From NCBI RefSeq assembly GCF_000002995.4, contig NW_025062479.1:988244-1052243 (forward strand): 64,000 bases of DNA, written 5' to 3'. The notes under the pieces were generated by a model, which made no database searches, was not told the DNA's origin, and saw only the letters and a list, made by a program, of their open reading frames with translations. The DNA is from Brugia malayi (taxonomy: Eukaryota > Nematoda > Chromadorea > Rhabditida > Onchocercidae). Positions within the stretch are counted from its first letter, which is position 1. Each line of letters begins with the position of its first letter. A program made the translations under genes and the position numbers. Positions 15,198 to 28,900 of the stretch are shown piece after piece.

Positions 15198-16348
15198 GAC
15201 AAATCAAAGCTTATCAAATCGTTTAAATTCCTTTTTCCAGGAAATAGTTGATATTTGAAATTGTGCGATTTTTTAATTTAATTAAATTATTTCTAACAAA
15301 AAAAAAAATTTCAATGATAACAACTTTGGCTTAGCATTGTATTATTTCTTTTTTTGAATAATTGATTTTGCAAAATTTTCAATTATAATCACCAACAAAT
15401 TAGTCTTTTATTATGAGTAGAAGGAAGAAAGAGAGAGAGAGAGAGGGACAAAGAGGGAGAGAGAGAGAGGGAGCTGAAAAGTGGAAAAAAGAACAAAAAA
15501 CTGAATCCGTAATCTAAAAATAAATCCGTTTCACTGAATTTAATGCTATCTATTCTATTATATTTTGTTTCTATATTTTGTATTCTATCATTTTTTCGTC
15601 TTCTTTTTTTTTCCTCCTCTAAAAATTTCATTTTACTTTAAAAAATTCTTCTACAGAAAGAGACATGCAATAATTTTGTGCAGTACATTAGAAATTGATT
15701 TTGTATCATCAAATTGATTTTGTATCATCTTTGGTATCATCAAATTAATTATTTTATTATTTTTTTTTTTTCAATTAAATTTTCTAAACAGAATGATGTG
15801 TATCATTAATCATTGTGATTTATCATAGCATTTTTAAGTGCGCCTTTTTCAGCGTGTAAAATCTATATAAATGTTATCGTTGTATTATTTCGAGGTTAAA
15901 AGTTTGTCAATAACTTTCCCATTGATATCAAAAAAAAAAAAAAAAAAATAGCGGTAAAGTTTTACTAAAATAAAATAATCTATTGATTAATAAAGTAATC
16001 GTAATTATCTCAAAAACTTCTAACTTATATCTTCTTTGTATATTCTTTGATTTATTATTATCGTTTTTTATCTGATTTCATTTAGTAATTACCTAATTTT
16101 TTTTTTGTCTCTTAAATTATATCAAAATTACAACAAACTTAGGAATTTATTATTGATACAATTTTTTTTTTTTAAAAAAAAAAATTTCATTGTAGTCCCT
16201 TTGTGTAAGCTAAAAAAAAAGAAGAAAAAAAAAGGGATGTTTTGGTATAATTTAAGAGACAAACAAGTGAAAATCACTGAGTAAAAAGCAGCGCATGGAT
16301 AAGCGATAATGCATGACGTGTATGTGAGCGTATGTATATGTACATATC

Positions 16349-16654
<306 letters not shown>

Positions 16655-16829
16655 CAGTGTATATGCAAAAGCTTTTCATCAAATCCGACCTGAACAGCTC
16701 ATCATTGTGCTGAATTAGTGACAGAGGCTGCGATATCAGTATCGAGCCATGACTATAGGGTGTATTCCCGAAAGTAGGCATGCTGCTTTGTTGGTGGCTA
16801 TAGCTGAACGGTGCGGAATCATCAATAGC

Positions 16830-17345
16830 CTAATGAGAGGATGGATGACGGCTGCTTTGATGGCTAGCAGTTTTTCCTGAACACTTGTTCCGCATGCTCC
16901 TTGCATGTCGTCTCTTCAAACAATCCTTTTCATTATTTCCTCTCTTTTCCATTAAACTATCTTCTTATTCAACTTTTTCTAAGGTCTCATAAGGTTTTCT
17001 TACTAAGTGATAATCATAATAACAATAACAACAGTGACAATAGTAATTAATAATAATAATAGGTAGTAAAATAATGACAATGATAATCGTATTCATGACA
17101 ATGATTAATAATAAATAAACAATGATAACTGCTACTACTAATACTGCTAATAATATTATCATTATAACTGTTACTAATTTGTTATCAGTGTCAGTATCAC
17201 CAACATCACTGATATCAACCAGCATCACTAAGTAATGTTACGAATAATGATCGTTACCATATCAGCACTTACTATTCCACAGATGAATTTCGTCCGTCAT
17301 CAATGTCTGAACTGTCATCACTATCAATGTAACGGAAACGAGTTT
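16830..17345 (-). pseudogene. Coding-looking island beside (TG)n, possible broken gene
   Basis: Minus-strand reading. A first segment, ending at a good GTAAGTG donor at 17273, gives FRYIDSDDSSDIDDGRNSS. An acceptor at 16957 (GAAGATAG) is phase-compatible and leads into LMEKRGNNEKDCLKRR and on to SGKTASHQSSRHPSSH, then TAG at 16830-16832. The same frame stays open after this TAG (AIDDSAPFSYSHQQSS, then NTPYSHGSILISQP) until it enters the CA side of the microsatellite. Its GC content is far above the flanks. It may be exons of an undetected gene, or a pseudogene with an in-frame stop and repeat invasion. No family was recognised. Confidence 0.25.
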
Positions 17346-17985
17346 GTAGTGATAAGAAGGAAGAAAAGTGGGATTAGGAAGAGGTAGGAAGGAAAGAATA
17401 ATAATCGAATGATAATAGTAAAATACTGTAGAAATTGTTCATTTGTTGTGATATAAATGAAATGAAACTAATCACTAGTGTAGATAAGATATAGCATTAA
17501 ATATTAACTGAAGCAAACAGTCTAAGTGTCATTTCAGTGTCGCCAAATTATGCGTTTTACGGTTTTATTGCTATTCTCTGATCTCTCTTATCATTAATCA
17601 TACCAAAACTAGTTAGCACAATTGGTATGGTTATTTCTGATTACTGATAAATAATTTTTATTATTACTAATATTATATTGTCATTATTACTACCGTTATT
17701 ATTATATCATTATTATTAATTATTGTTATTAGTCATTATCATTGGTCATAATCATTATTATTTTTATTATATTGTTATCACTTTTATCCTTATTTATTAT
17801 TAATCATCATTATTATTATTTTCATACTATTATAATATTTTTATCATTACTGCTATCACCATTGTTATGAATTGTCATTATTACTCTTGTTATTTTTATT
17901 TATTATTATTATTGCTATTGTTATTATTATCTTTTATTATTATTAATTATTGTCATTGTTATTATATTCCATTATTATAAGAATG
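16985..17985. repeat. Imperfect (ATT/ATC/ACT)n trinucleotide arrays
   Basis: Two diverged arrays, about 17000-17230 and 17640-17980, consist of ATT, ATC, ACT and GTT units in irregular order, with a non-repetitive gap between them. They give open frames of Ile, Val, Asn or Thr that should not be taken as genes. Similar arrays occur at about 8500-8720, 25460-25740, 46585-46700 and 63600-63730. Confidence 0.85.
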
Positions 17986-17989
17986 TTTT

Positions 17990-20900
17990 AAGGATATTTT
18001 TGGTTTGCTATCGGCATTATAATTCTACCCTAAGGCTCTCAAAATTTAGTAAGGCGTGAATGCTTATACAATTCATCAAATGGCTAAAATTGATGATTAT
18101 AAAAACTTTATTGGTTTTTAAATCTCTTAACCAAATACAAATATCAAATTAACATTTGCTCGATCCAAACAATTCTAATTATTATCAGATATTATCATAT
18201 CCTCTTCATTTAAATTTCACTCATTTGCAATATTAAAACACACAGAAATTCGGTGAAGAAAGCAGTCATCACTGTCACATTACTTTTCTCATTTATTCAA
18301 CAAATTTGAAAAATTTTTCATCTTTTTTAATCCTCTTAGCTTTCTATTTTTTTTGTTTGCAAAACGACTGTTAACTTTTTAGATAAATCATACCGAGGTG
18401 TAAATATAAATGAATAAATCAAATGAATATATATGTGTGTATCTATTGCCTTATATCGTAATTTCAATTTTGTCTTAGCATTTTTTTTTTTTTTTCTGCA
18501 AAATTTGAGTTTAAAATTAGTCGTTTCATTTTCACTTTTCTGAAATGGTCGTTATTTATTGAAGTTAGAATGATTTTACTCAAATTGTTTGTCTATGTTA
18601 CAATTACTAATCATTCAGTTCATTTCTAAAATAACACTTACTTCTTTATTATAAAATTAACTGAACATTTTTGAAAAAATTATGATTTTGCATTTTTACC
18701 GATAAATTTAAAATGTTATCTGTCACTGATGAGGAATAAATATGGGTGATGAAAACATTTCTAGAAAAAGTTTGAAAATGTATTTCCTGGAAACAAGTGA
18801 TCAAAGTAGGGTAACTAAGCGTTTGGATTGTTTATTATTTAGTGATAAATGATTTATCAGTGATGGAATGAAATATTATTTTCTATTCCAGTGTGTTATG
18901 GTATTTACATCATTCCTTTTTTTTTTTTTTCATTTTAAATTTATATTTTCCAGTAAGATATTTGATGGAAAAATGATTAGAAATGAAAATGTAAAACTTA
19001 TATGAGTAAATTTTAAGAACGAAGGAAAAAAAAGTGTCCTTTTCTGTTGAATTTACTATCATTAGTACAATTTTCCGAAAATGGCAGTTCGTAGTTTAAT
19101 TTTTCTCGAGTCATTTCAAAATATTATAGTGATTGGATGTTTGATATAGTTAAGGTTAAAGGTTAAAACAGTAAATTAGCCTATTTTATTCCAATTTTAA
19201 ATTTAGGCAATAAACAAACCATTTTTAGGAATATATAGCAAAAAAAGTATTATTTGTTCTTTTTTCTATCAAAAGAGGATTGTCGTTTTTTCATTTTTAA
19301 AATTGGTACCACATTTTTCTCTCTATCGTGTCTTTCTTTTAGATTAAATAGCTTATTTTTTTCGAATTTCCGAAAAAATATATATTTTTTTTTGCAATAA
19401 ATTTATTCATAAATAATCATTAATGATTATAAGAATTTAACACTTTTCAAAATATCTAAATGTATTATTAAAAATTAATTTGCATAGTTATTTCAAGCTT
19501 AGCAATTATTTTCTGCTAACAATTCATCATTTAAAATTGCTAAGCTTTCTCATTCATTAAACAATTTTTCTTTTGCTGGCCCAAAAAAATTATCCAAACA
19601 CATTTTGACATTAAGCAGGTCAATTTCAAAGTTCTAGTAAAATATCATATTTTTTTAAAAATTTCAAAATACAATCTTTGATATAGTGATAACTCTGATT
19701 CTTTTTTTTTTTGTTTATAAATTATTTTGCATGTTAATAACTTCTGGTGGACAAATAGTACGACAGTATCAAAGACATATGTGTTTAATTTATAAATATT
19801 ATTATGAATTTAATTACTATTAATTTTTCTTTAAACATTTTATCCATTTATTTACAAATTTCAAAAAGTTATTGAAAATTTATATAAATGGTAATTATTA
19901 TAATATTTGGTTTCGGACTATGAAATTGTTCCAACTTCTCTCAATTTTCCTTACAATATCTTTTATTCATATTGCAAAAGTTAGTTTTTTTTTTTTTTTA
20001 TTTCTAATAATTAATGCTAAATAATTAATACAATATTGCTTCTATTTTATCGAAAAAATTTATTATGCAAATAACAATAGCAGTTATTGTCTCAGTATTT
20101 ATCAATTCAATTTTTCTTAACTCAATTTTTTTTTTTACTTTACCTTCCATTTTTTTTTCCCTTTTAGTCTCACTGAACACAACTTTAGCAAAAATATTAA
20201 TTTTTCTCATATAATCATTTTTTTTTCTTTTATTAAATGTAAAGAATTATAAGTAATATCGAAAAACAAAAGATTTTTTTATTTTCAAATTTTTATGAAT
20301 TGCGAAGCTATTATTTTAGCATAAATGCTAAGAGCAGAAAGCTTAAACATGAATTGATTAGCTTATCATCGATATGTATGTACGAAAATTTGATTCTTGC
20401 ATGAATATATTTGTAAATAAGCAAATATGATTAGGATTAAGTGGAAATAACTATAATCCGTTTAAAGATATCAATGTTTCCGTGTATTTTTGACATGCAT
20501 ATATATGCATGCACACGTTTGTCTGTTTGTGTATTTTGTTTATATATATAAATAATCGTAAACAATTTATTAAGTCATTTGCTTATATCGTAATTAAGTC
20601 AATTTTTATATATTTTCCGGAATTTTGTTTCCGGAAATTTGTTTTTTGCTTCCGTACATCATAATTAACTGATGATTTTTTTTTTTCTTTCTCGAAAAAC
20701 GATTGTTCTTTATTTATTTTTTTTTATTTCAGTTATCTTTCATAATAAGTTTTTCTTTATTTATACAATAAATATTGTTTAAGTACTAATTACTTCGTAA
20801 AGAAGCATTTACTTAATAACGTTTGCTTAGTATTTTTGATAAACATTGCTCATCTTATTTACTTAGCAAAAATTTATTTATCTGATATTATGTGCTATGC

Positions 20901-23900
20901 GATAAATTTCGAGAATATCACGTGAATCATAAGATGCTGATAACGAATATTGGCTAATCACGAAATCAATAATTGATCATGGATAATCTTAATTCTTTCA
21001 TCTTTTTTTTTTTTTTCAATAATCAAACTTTACGAGATGAGATTAAATGAAATAATTTTGTGGTGTTCTCGTTCAAATGATTAACACATCTATTAGCACT
21101 TATTAGTGTGCAAGTATTTTATTAAATATTTGAATGGTAATATGTCAAATTAAAGTGAGTCATTCTCGAGGACTTTAAAATATCGATTTTCAACTCAATA
21201 CACTACTCCAATGTAAACTGTATGGCTTATGCAGTGAAAAATAATAAATTGGATCAATAAGCAGATAAAATGATCGATCTATGATCATGTTTGAACGAAA
21301 CTATTTGTAAACATTACACCAAATAATTCAGTGATCTTTGTGATATGATAAAAGAAATACTAAGAAAGGAAGAAAAAAAAAAAAAAAAACGATATCGGGC
21401 TTCTTTTTAATATCATAAATTTTATATATAATTAAAAAATAATTCAAGCATCTTACTTGAAATTTAGGAAAAGAAAAACGACCCCAAAATGGTCAAAAAA
21501 CATATTACTAAAAATTGAGGAAAAGAAAAAGAATTTGGAATAATTTCAAATTGTTTTATTTTATTCTTCAAAACATTCACGCAATCAATCTCTATTATAT
21601 TTGTAATGCATTTAAGCTGAAAATTTTCACCTTCATTTTTCTTTTCGATTTTTTTTTTTTCTTTTTTCGTTGATAAAAATGAATAATGCAATCTTATACT
21701 GATTGCATACTATCAAAAAAGTTTTAGCGATTATTTCTAAGTTTAAATATTTGAATAGAATTGAAATAATAATAATGAAATTGTAAATATGTTACATATG
21801 TACATAGATCATTTGTTTGTCGCTGATGCTTGTCAGCCTTGTCAACCTTATGTGTCATTTGTTGTCATAAAATGCTTTTTCTCATTTCCTTTTTTCCTTG
21901 TTTTTTTTTTCCCTTTCTTCTAAAAAAAAAGAAAAAAAAATAATAATATTCATAAGCTTTCAATGCAAAAGAATATTCACCTGCTTCAAGCAATTTTTCC
22001 ATGATTGAAATTTCTTCCCTTTAAAAAAAAAAAAAAAAAAAGTTGGAAAAAAACAAAAATTTTTCCTTCATTAATATAGAATTTATTATGTTTGATAATA
22101 GCAAAATTAATGATAACTGATGATAACAGTTAATGATAACAGATAAAGTTGCAAGTTTTTCTATTTCTTTTGATGGAAAGCATAAAATTGAGTTAATTAA
22201 TTTAATTATGCTTATTTTATTTACAAAAAAAAAAAAAAAAACAATTAAGGTGTGATGAAATATTATATCTTACCATTCTTTTCTTTTCTTTTTTTTTTTT
22301 TAAAATCTGTTATTTATTTAAATTTCACTGTTTAGCTACCAGTTCTTTTCAAAATTTTCGTTTTTCTCGTTTCTTTTATTACATCCATCAATTTTTTGAG
22401 AAACCAAATAGGAAAAAAAAAAGAGAGAGAGAAAGGAAAAAAAAAAGAAACATTGTTTAAAGTGAAACATATTTGTTTGTTTGTTTGTTGGCTTATCTAA
22501 CAAATTTATAAAAACCTTTTCACATTTCTTTTTTTTCTCTCTACTTTTTTTTCCCATTATCTTTCGTGCAAATTTCAGTTGTAGTTGACAAGTATAAATG
22601 ACAAATTGATAAGTTATCATCGAGAAGTGATATGAATGTGTCCATGTGTTTGCGTTGACATCTGATTCTCGAAATGATTGATATTAAAAAGATAAGAATG
22701 TCTCGTCATTCCATATGCACTATTATATTTGCACTTGCAAAATTGGAACTGAATTTCTTACTTTCAATAAAATTTAATGTTACAGTTAAACCAACCTGCA
22801 ATATTACAATCGAATATTTTTTTCTTAGATATTCAATTTAACCTTTTACACTTTCTTTTCCTTCTTTTTTTTTTTTTTTTTTTTTTATTTGGAAACTTAC
22901 ATCTTTGTCTTTCAATTTCGGCATACTTCTAAGTCTTTTCAAACTGTTTCAATTTTATAATACTTCAACAATTTCTCATACTCTTTTTATAATATTATTT
23001 TCATCGTATTGCAAATTTCGTTTAATCTTCACATACTTTGACAAATTTCTTTAACTTTAAAACATTACTAATCTTTTCTTTCTTTCTTTCTTTCTTCCTT
23101 CTTTCCTTTTCTCCATACCTTTTAAGTTAATATGATGAAGAGCTCTTTTCATCATTCTCTTTTTTTTTTTTTTTTTTTTCACATTTAGCATCCGATACTA
23201 AAGCTTTTTTCCTTTTTATGTTAACACCGTATTTTCATGGTTTGAATGAACATTTGTATGAATAATGAAGAAAGCATTACGAATATGCTTCAAACACTGC
23301 TATTTTCAAAGTTAATACTATCTTTTCATATAGTTACGGTATTATCTAGAAGTCCTTCAAGCTTTTTTTTTTTGCAAAAGTTTTATTACCTACTGCTATT
23401 TCGAACTAATTTTTAAAATTTAATTTTTGTTTAAATAATTCATTGATGTTAAAAAAAAAATTTTTTTTTTTTTTATGATAGTTATATGTACATGAATAAC
23501 TAAGGCGACAATTTATTCGATTAAGATAACACAAAAAATGAAAGCTCATATAGACATTTTTAGAGCTATACCATATACTTAATTGGTTTTATAATTTATG
23601 AATAATTAAATCTAGCATTTGTTCATATATTGAATTAAGAAAGGTTGTCGGATGATTCATTTATCATCATTTTTATACTTTTCATCCTACATTAGCTATC
23701 AAGGTGATGCGCCATCCTGAAATTGGAATGATTCATCCATAAGCAATAAGTTTCTTTCAAATCAGTTTAATGGTATATTTCAAATTGCTATATTTAAAAC
23801 AACATTTAAGAGGCATGAAAAATCGAAATGTACACAACGAAATGGAAAGAGAGAGGGGTGAAAGGGGTAAGAAAGGAGGTGGAGATTTGCTGTCTCCAAA

Positions 23901-25440
23901 AAGGACATGTTGGAAACAATTGAAATTTGCCTGCAATGCTTTCAAACGTATGGCAACACCGTTTATTTTTCCCCTCTTCTGCTCCCTCTCCCCCCCCCAC
24001 CTTTCCCCTCCCCATCCCCGCCCTCACTTCCTCCTCCCTTTAACTTTATGTCATTTGTCGCGATCAAGTCCTTTTCGTTTTTTTTTGTCCCTTCTCAATT
24101 TATTTCATTCATTTACACCTCATCATTTCTTTAACATTTGAGGGCTAAGGTCGAGGTCAAAATCATTTCTAACTATACACTTCCAAAATCATCTCTCCCT
24201 CCTCTCTCTCTCTCTCTGTGCCTCTTCCCTCTCTGCTTTGCCTTCTTTCTCTCCCTCTCTTTTCTCTTTCTTTTTTTTTTAAAAAAATCAACTTTACAAT
24301 CAAACGACACATCTCGTTTTCCTCACTTTTTTTTGTTTTAATTTGATATAATTAGATCACTTTTTTCATTTTTTTAAATTAATTTTGTTAAAGTTTATTA
24401 CAAAAAAAGTTTTCTACGACATTTCAGAAAATCTGAAGTATTTAACGCTGAGATTGAGACTGTTTCAATTATAATTCATTACATACTGTCATAACTTACA
24501 GTACTATCGTTTTCTATTCATAAATTTTACTATTTTTAAAACTGATGTGCAAGTATATCATCAGTTGTCTCAGCATGTATGAAAATGAAACGAGTAATAC
24601 ATACCTGTGAAACCAGGAAAGTTATCAAATTAAAAAAGTCTTTTCTAAATTTATCAACTTCAGCAATTCTTCTGCTTTTTTTTTTTTTTTTTTTTTGGTT
24701 TATTAATCTAATATTTCAATTTTTTTAATTTTCACCTATCCAGGCTAATATGCAAATTTGTTCATTTTAATTCTTATGAGTTCCCTTATTAATTTAAAAT
24801 TATCATTTATTAACTTTGAAATAAATACACTTCAATAGTTTTCAATAGTAATTCATTTCAAAAATCTCTACCCTTTTTTTTCCAATCTTTTTCTTATCAA
24901 TGAAGTTATTATTTATTAATTTTAAAAAAGTAATGTATTAATTAGCCTCCTTTGATTTATGTTCTGAAATTGTCACTTAATTTAATAAATAATTTAATAA
25001 ATACAAAAATATAAATCCTACGTATTATTTATTGATTCTAATCAGCTTTTCTTCCTTTTTTTTTTTTTTTTTTTTTGTATTTATTAAATTATGAGACGAA
25101 ATTTGCACATATTCGATGAATAATCGAAAACAAAATGTATTTGTCTAATAATTCAATCATTAGACTTTGCGAAATGTAAACATATGATAAATTAATTTCT
25201 ATTGTATCAGAAATCAATTAATTTCATTACTATTTCCAATCATTCTTTTGCTTTCAGTTATGGAAACCCAATGTGAATTACTCATTTTCAATATTATTTG
25301 AGCTGAATTACTTTCAAACTTTCAATATTTCACTCACTAATCATTAGTAATCTCTCATTTGTCTATTATGCTTCACTCTCATTCACTTTTATAGTAGTTG
25401 CATATCGTGATTATCTCTCCATTTTCTTAATTATTGTTTT
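17990..25440. other. AT-rich gene desert, part 2
   Basis: Only AT-rich sequence, homopolymers and CT-rich patches were seen. A C/T-rich block at about 23970-24280 includes a run of C residues near 23990. Frames through 23770-24141 are open on both strands, with some non-repetitive residues (for example LLSPKRTCWKQLKF on the plus strand), but there is no splice or homology evidence. A/T palindromes, such as the A run followed by a T run at 23450-23474, recur. Confidence 0.55.
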
Positions 25441-25740
25441 TACAAATTGCCCTATAATTATAATTAGGATTATCATTATTATCATTATTACTACTGTTTC
25501 TTTTTGTATCTATTATTATTATTATTATCACTATCATTGTCGTTATCATTATTACTACTATAATTACAATTACAGTTACTATTGCTATGACTATTATTAT
25601 TACTGTTATTATTATTACTATCACTATTATTATTATTACTACTGCAATTACAATTACTATTGCTATTACTACTACTATCATTATTATTATTATTACTATT
25701 AATATTGCTGTTACTATTACTATTACTTTATTATATGTGT
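25440..25740. repeat. Imperfect (ATT/ACT/ATC)n array
   Basis: About 300 bases of irregular ATT, ACT, ATC and GTT units. Both strands give open hydrophobic low-complexity frames, which I consider spurious. Confidence 0.85.
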
Positions 25741-25851
25741 TTCATTTTCTCCGACCATAAAACAACAATCGTTCTTACTTTTTTTTTCTTCTCCCATTTT
25801 CCCAATTATTCTTGCAGTTATAATGAGCAATTAGTCGGAATAATTTTTTAG

Positions 25852-25908
25852 ATCTCAGTTCAATACTATCTCGTTAATTTCGGCCATTATTTCGGAGTCT
25901 TTCAATTG
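25852..25908 (+). CDS. Candidate 57-base internal exon
   Basis: A T-rich acceptor (AATTTTTTAG) at 25851 and a consensus donor (GTAAGC) at 25909 frame exactly 57 bases. Two frames are open: ISVQYYLVNFGHYFGVFQL in phase 0 and SQFNTISLISAIISESFN in phase 2. The segment is GC-richer than its flanks. It is the cleanest acceptor-donor pair in the desert, but no neighbouring exons were found and the family is unknown. Confidence 0.25.
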
Positions 25909-28900
25909 GTAAGCGATTTATAATTATCCTTAGCGATACACCTATCCTGGCGGTAATTGAGTGTAAAGATTAGGAAAATGGATTATATGAAGTATGCAAA
26001 TATAAGATGTAAATATAAATTGGAAAAATTCAGGAAAGAAAAGCTAACTTAACTTTTTCCAATAATGAAATTTTAGAAAAAAAAGGACTTTTTTCAATTT
26101 TTATTTTCTCAAATCTAAAGCTAACTTAACTTCTTTTTTTATTAAATAAATTATATCTTAAAGATGAAAAATAAAAATTGAAAATTTATCCCTAATTAAA
26201 ATTGTTAATTTTTCCTTGATAATTTTGTAATGAAAAGTTTCATATATCATTCATTCTGCATATTTTTTTTTCCACTTCTCTCTTCTCTCCTCTCCAATGT
26301 AAGCATAAAATTTTGAATAATAAATTTTTATCAGACAAATTAAACAGCAGCACGCATTACTGAGAAAGGGATTACATCACATTTTTTTTTTTTTTTTTTT
26401 TGTGAAATTTTCCAAAACATTTCTGCATCAAAAATTATTAAATTTACAATTCAAATATGCTAAATTTACTTATCGATTATTAAAATTCTTGTCTTTTTTT
26501 TATCAAAAATAATTTTTATAACAGAATTATTCGGTACCAATTACTGGAATTCTTTTTTTGTCTTTATTAAAATCTATGTTAATTCATTAATTCTGATTGC
26601 ATAAGAAAGAATTTGTACTCGAAAATTTTCGAAATTACAACAATAATCAAATATTTGATTGTAATAAAAGAAGGAGAGAGAGAGAGAGAGAGAGGGAGAG
26701 CTGTGCTCTCAGTTCTATTCAGAGAGATTTATCAACATCATTGATCATACAAGTTTTCTATTTCCCATCTCTTCTCCCTCCCGTTTCCCGTGTACCCCTA
26801 CCCTTTTGTCATACATACTCCCTCCAACAATCCCAGCATAAAATTTTGAACAATATATATTTTATCAAACAAATTAAACAGCACCAATGCGGACGAAATT
26901 ACATTGGCATTATATCCAAATCGTACATCTGGAATTATCTATTCTAAATGTTGAAAATTTAAAATTTATTTTAATATAGTTTATAGAATCAGATAATCTA
27001 TTATGCTCCATTAATTGTATTTTTTATCGATATGTTGCAGTTTGATTTTTAATATGCATATTTCTATTTGTTATTGATCGGTGCAAAAAATTTCTCAATT
27101 CAATGGTAGATGTCACAAGTATCGACAACTACATAAAAAAATAAAAATAAATTTTAACTGATATAATAAGATGATCTGAGATGCTGTCAAGATATGCACC
27201 ATTAAAAGCTTAAAAATGATAATTGCTCTATAATAATTCTCTCATAAATATAAAATGATTAGCTTCTATGTTTTTTTTTTTAATATCATTTTATTATTTG
27301 ATATTGTTTTTTCTTTTCATTCTTTTGTGGAAAATTTAAAATCTAATTTCCAATTTCTAAAATTTTCTCCCTTTAATTTATCAAAATTCATTAGTTCTTT
27401 CATGAATGAAATAAAAGCAGCTGTATAAATTTCTTAACTATTCATTTTTACTATAAATACGATAATGTATGATATCATTCAATAATAAAGTGAGAATTTT
27501 TCTTTTTTACCTTTTCTTTCTTTCTTTCTTTCTTTCTTCCTTTTTTTAGTCTACTGAAACGAAATTGCTTATCAATTTAGTTATAAATAGTAATACAATA
27601 GCAAAAATCTGATGGCGTAATTGAAGTGCTTATTACATATTTACTGATAACTTAATATGGTAACAGTGCTTTTTCATTTATAAATCATCTTTATAATTAG
27701 TATGGATTGATTGTTAGACGAATAACATTTTCAGATCCAATAAAAAAAAAAAAAAAAAAAAAATTTCATTGTTTATGATAAGTAATGTCACACTTTCACT
27801 TTTTCATTTTTTACAATGCTTTTAAAAAATATTAAACTGTTACAAGAATTCTTGATAATTTTTTTTTTTTTTTTTTATTAAAGAGACAATTTGATTGATA
27901 GAATAAGTGGGAAGACAAATTTGCTTTCAGAAGCATGTAATGACTAAATGAACGATGGTATATTTTAAAATCTTTGGTTTAAAACATTTTAATAACTGGT
28001 TAAATTATTCACTCTGTCCATTTCTCATTTCTCTCTGTCCCCGTCCCTCTCTCTTTCTTTTTGTCTCATATCCTTAATTACACGATGTACACCTATTGGA
28101 TCCTGAATTTGTTTGAGTGCTGGATGGAATATAGTAAAATCTCTAGCACCATTTAAATTCAGTATTCCAACCGGATATTATTTATCATTTACTTTCATTA
28201 TCACCACTTATTATTATTTTTATTATTATTATCAGTATATTATTATTATTACCAACCTTTCCTGTGTGTGAAATTCTAAACCATTTTAAGATTAACATAT
28301 GTTACACTGATCTTATTAGTACTGTTAATTGCCAAAAAAAAAATAAATAATATTTAATTATTTCATTGAGTACTATGATATCGGAATATTTCAAATTGAA
28401 ATTATTATTATTATTTTTTTCTTTTTTACCACTATATTTCATTATTTGAATAAATTTCTATCCTCTTACTAACTTATCCATTCATCTTTTTATCATACAC
28501 ATTGCAAATTGTAACCAATATCATTCATTTTTTTTTTCCAATTTCCCTCTAAGGCGTCACTTTCTGCTTTATCGCTAAAACATTTCATTTCATTTTTCTC
28601 TTTTATTTTTAATTAACTAACAGAATAAATGAGACAAAAGTACACCCTTCTAAAGTAAATGTACAATTTTACTTAAATATGCTTAAATGCAATCAAGCCA
28701 ATAAATGCTTAACTAACATATATTGATATTTTATGCTTAGCAACCCATATTTTTATATTATGATATCAGCGCATATTTCCCTCCCATTCCTCTTCTTCAC
28801 CCTTTTTTTTTTCTCTCTCTCTCTTCCTCTCTCCCTTTCTTTTTTTTTCCCTTCATTAACCTTATTATTATTATGTATTTTGCAGTAAAAAAGCGAAGCT

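Larger units (their letters stand above)
433..16127. other. AT-rich gene desert, part 1
   Basis: No gene can be supported here apart from three short coding-looking islands listed separately (1691-1802, 4167-4225, 11209-11328). The rest is AT-rich sequence with dozens of A or T homopolymers of 12 or more bases, for example 7861-7879 and 11838-11860, and short purine tracts at 13793-13812 and 15431-15470. A slightly more complex patch at 3115-3295 holds a 32-codon minus-strand frame (3195-3293) that ends in RRRKSSFRR, with no recognisable family. The desert could be intergenic or contain very long introns; the sequence does not decide. Confidence 0.6.

Noticed and set aside
23770..24141. A 123-codon plus-strand frame, open also on the minus strand.
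   Set aside because: Much of it is a C/T-rich low-complexity tract, with no splice signals or family match.
25427..25681. Ile/Val-rich frame that could look like a membrane protein.
   Set aside because: It is translation of an irregular ATT/ATC array.
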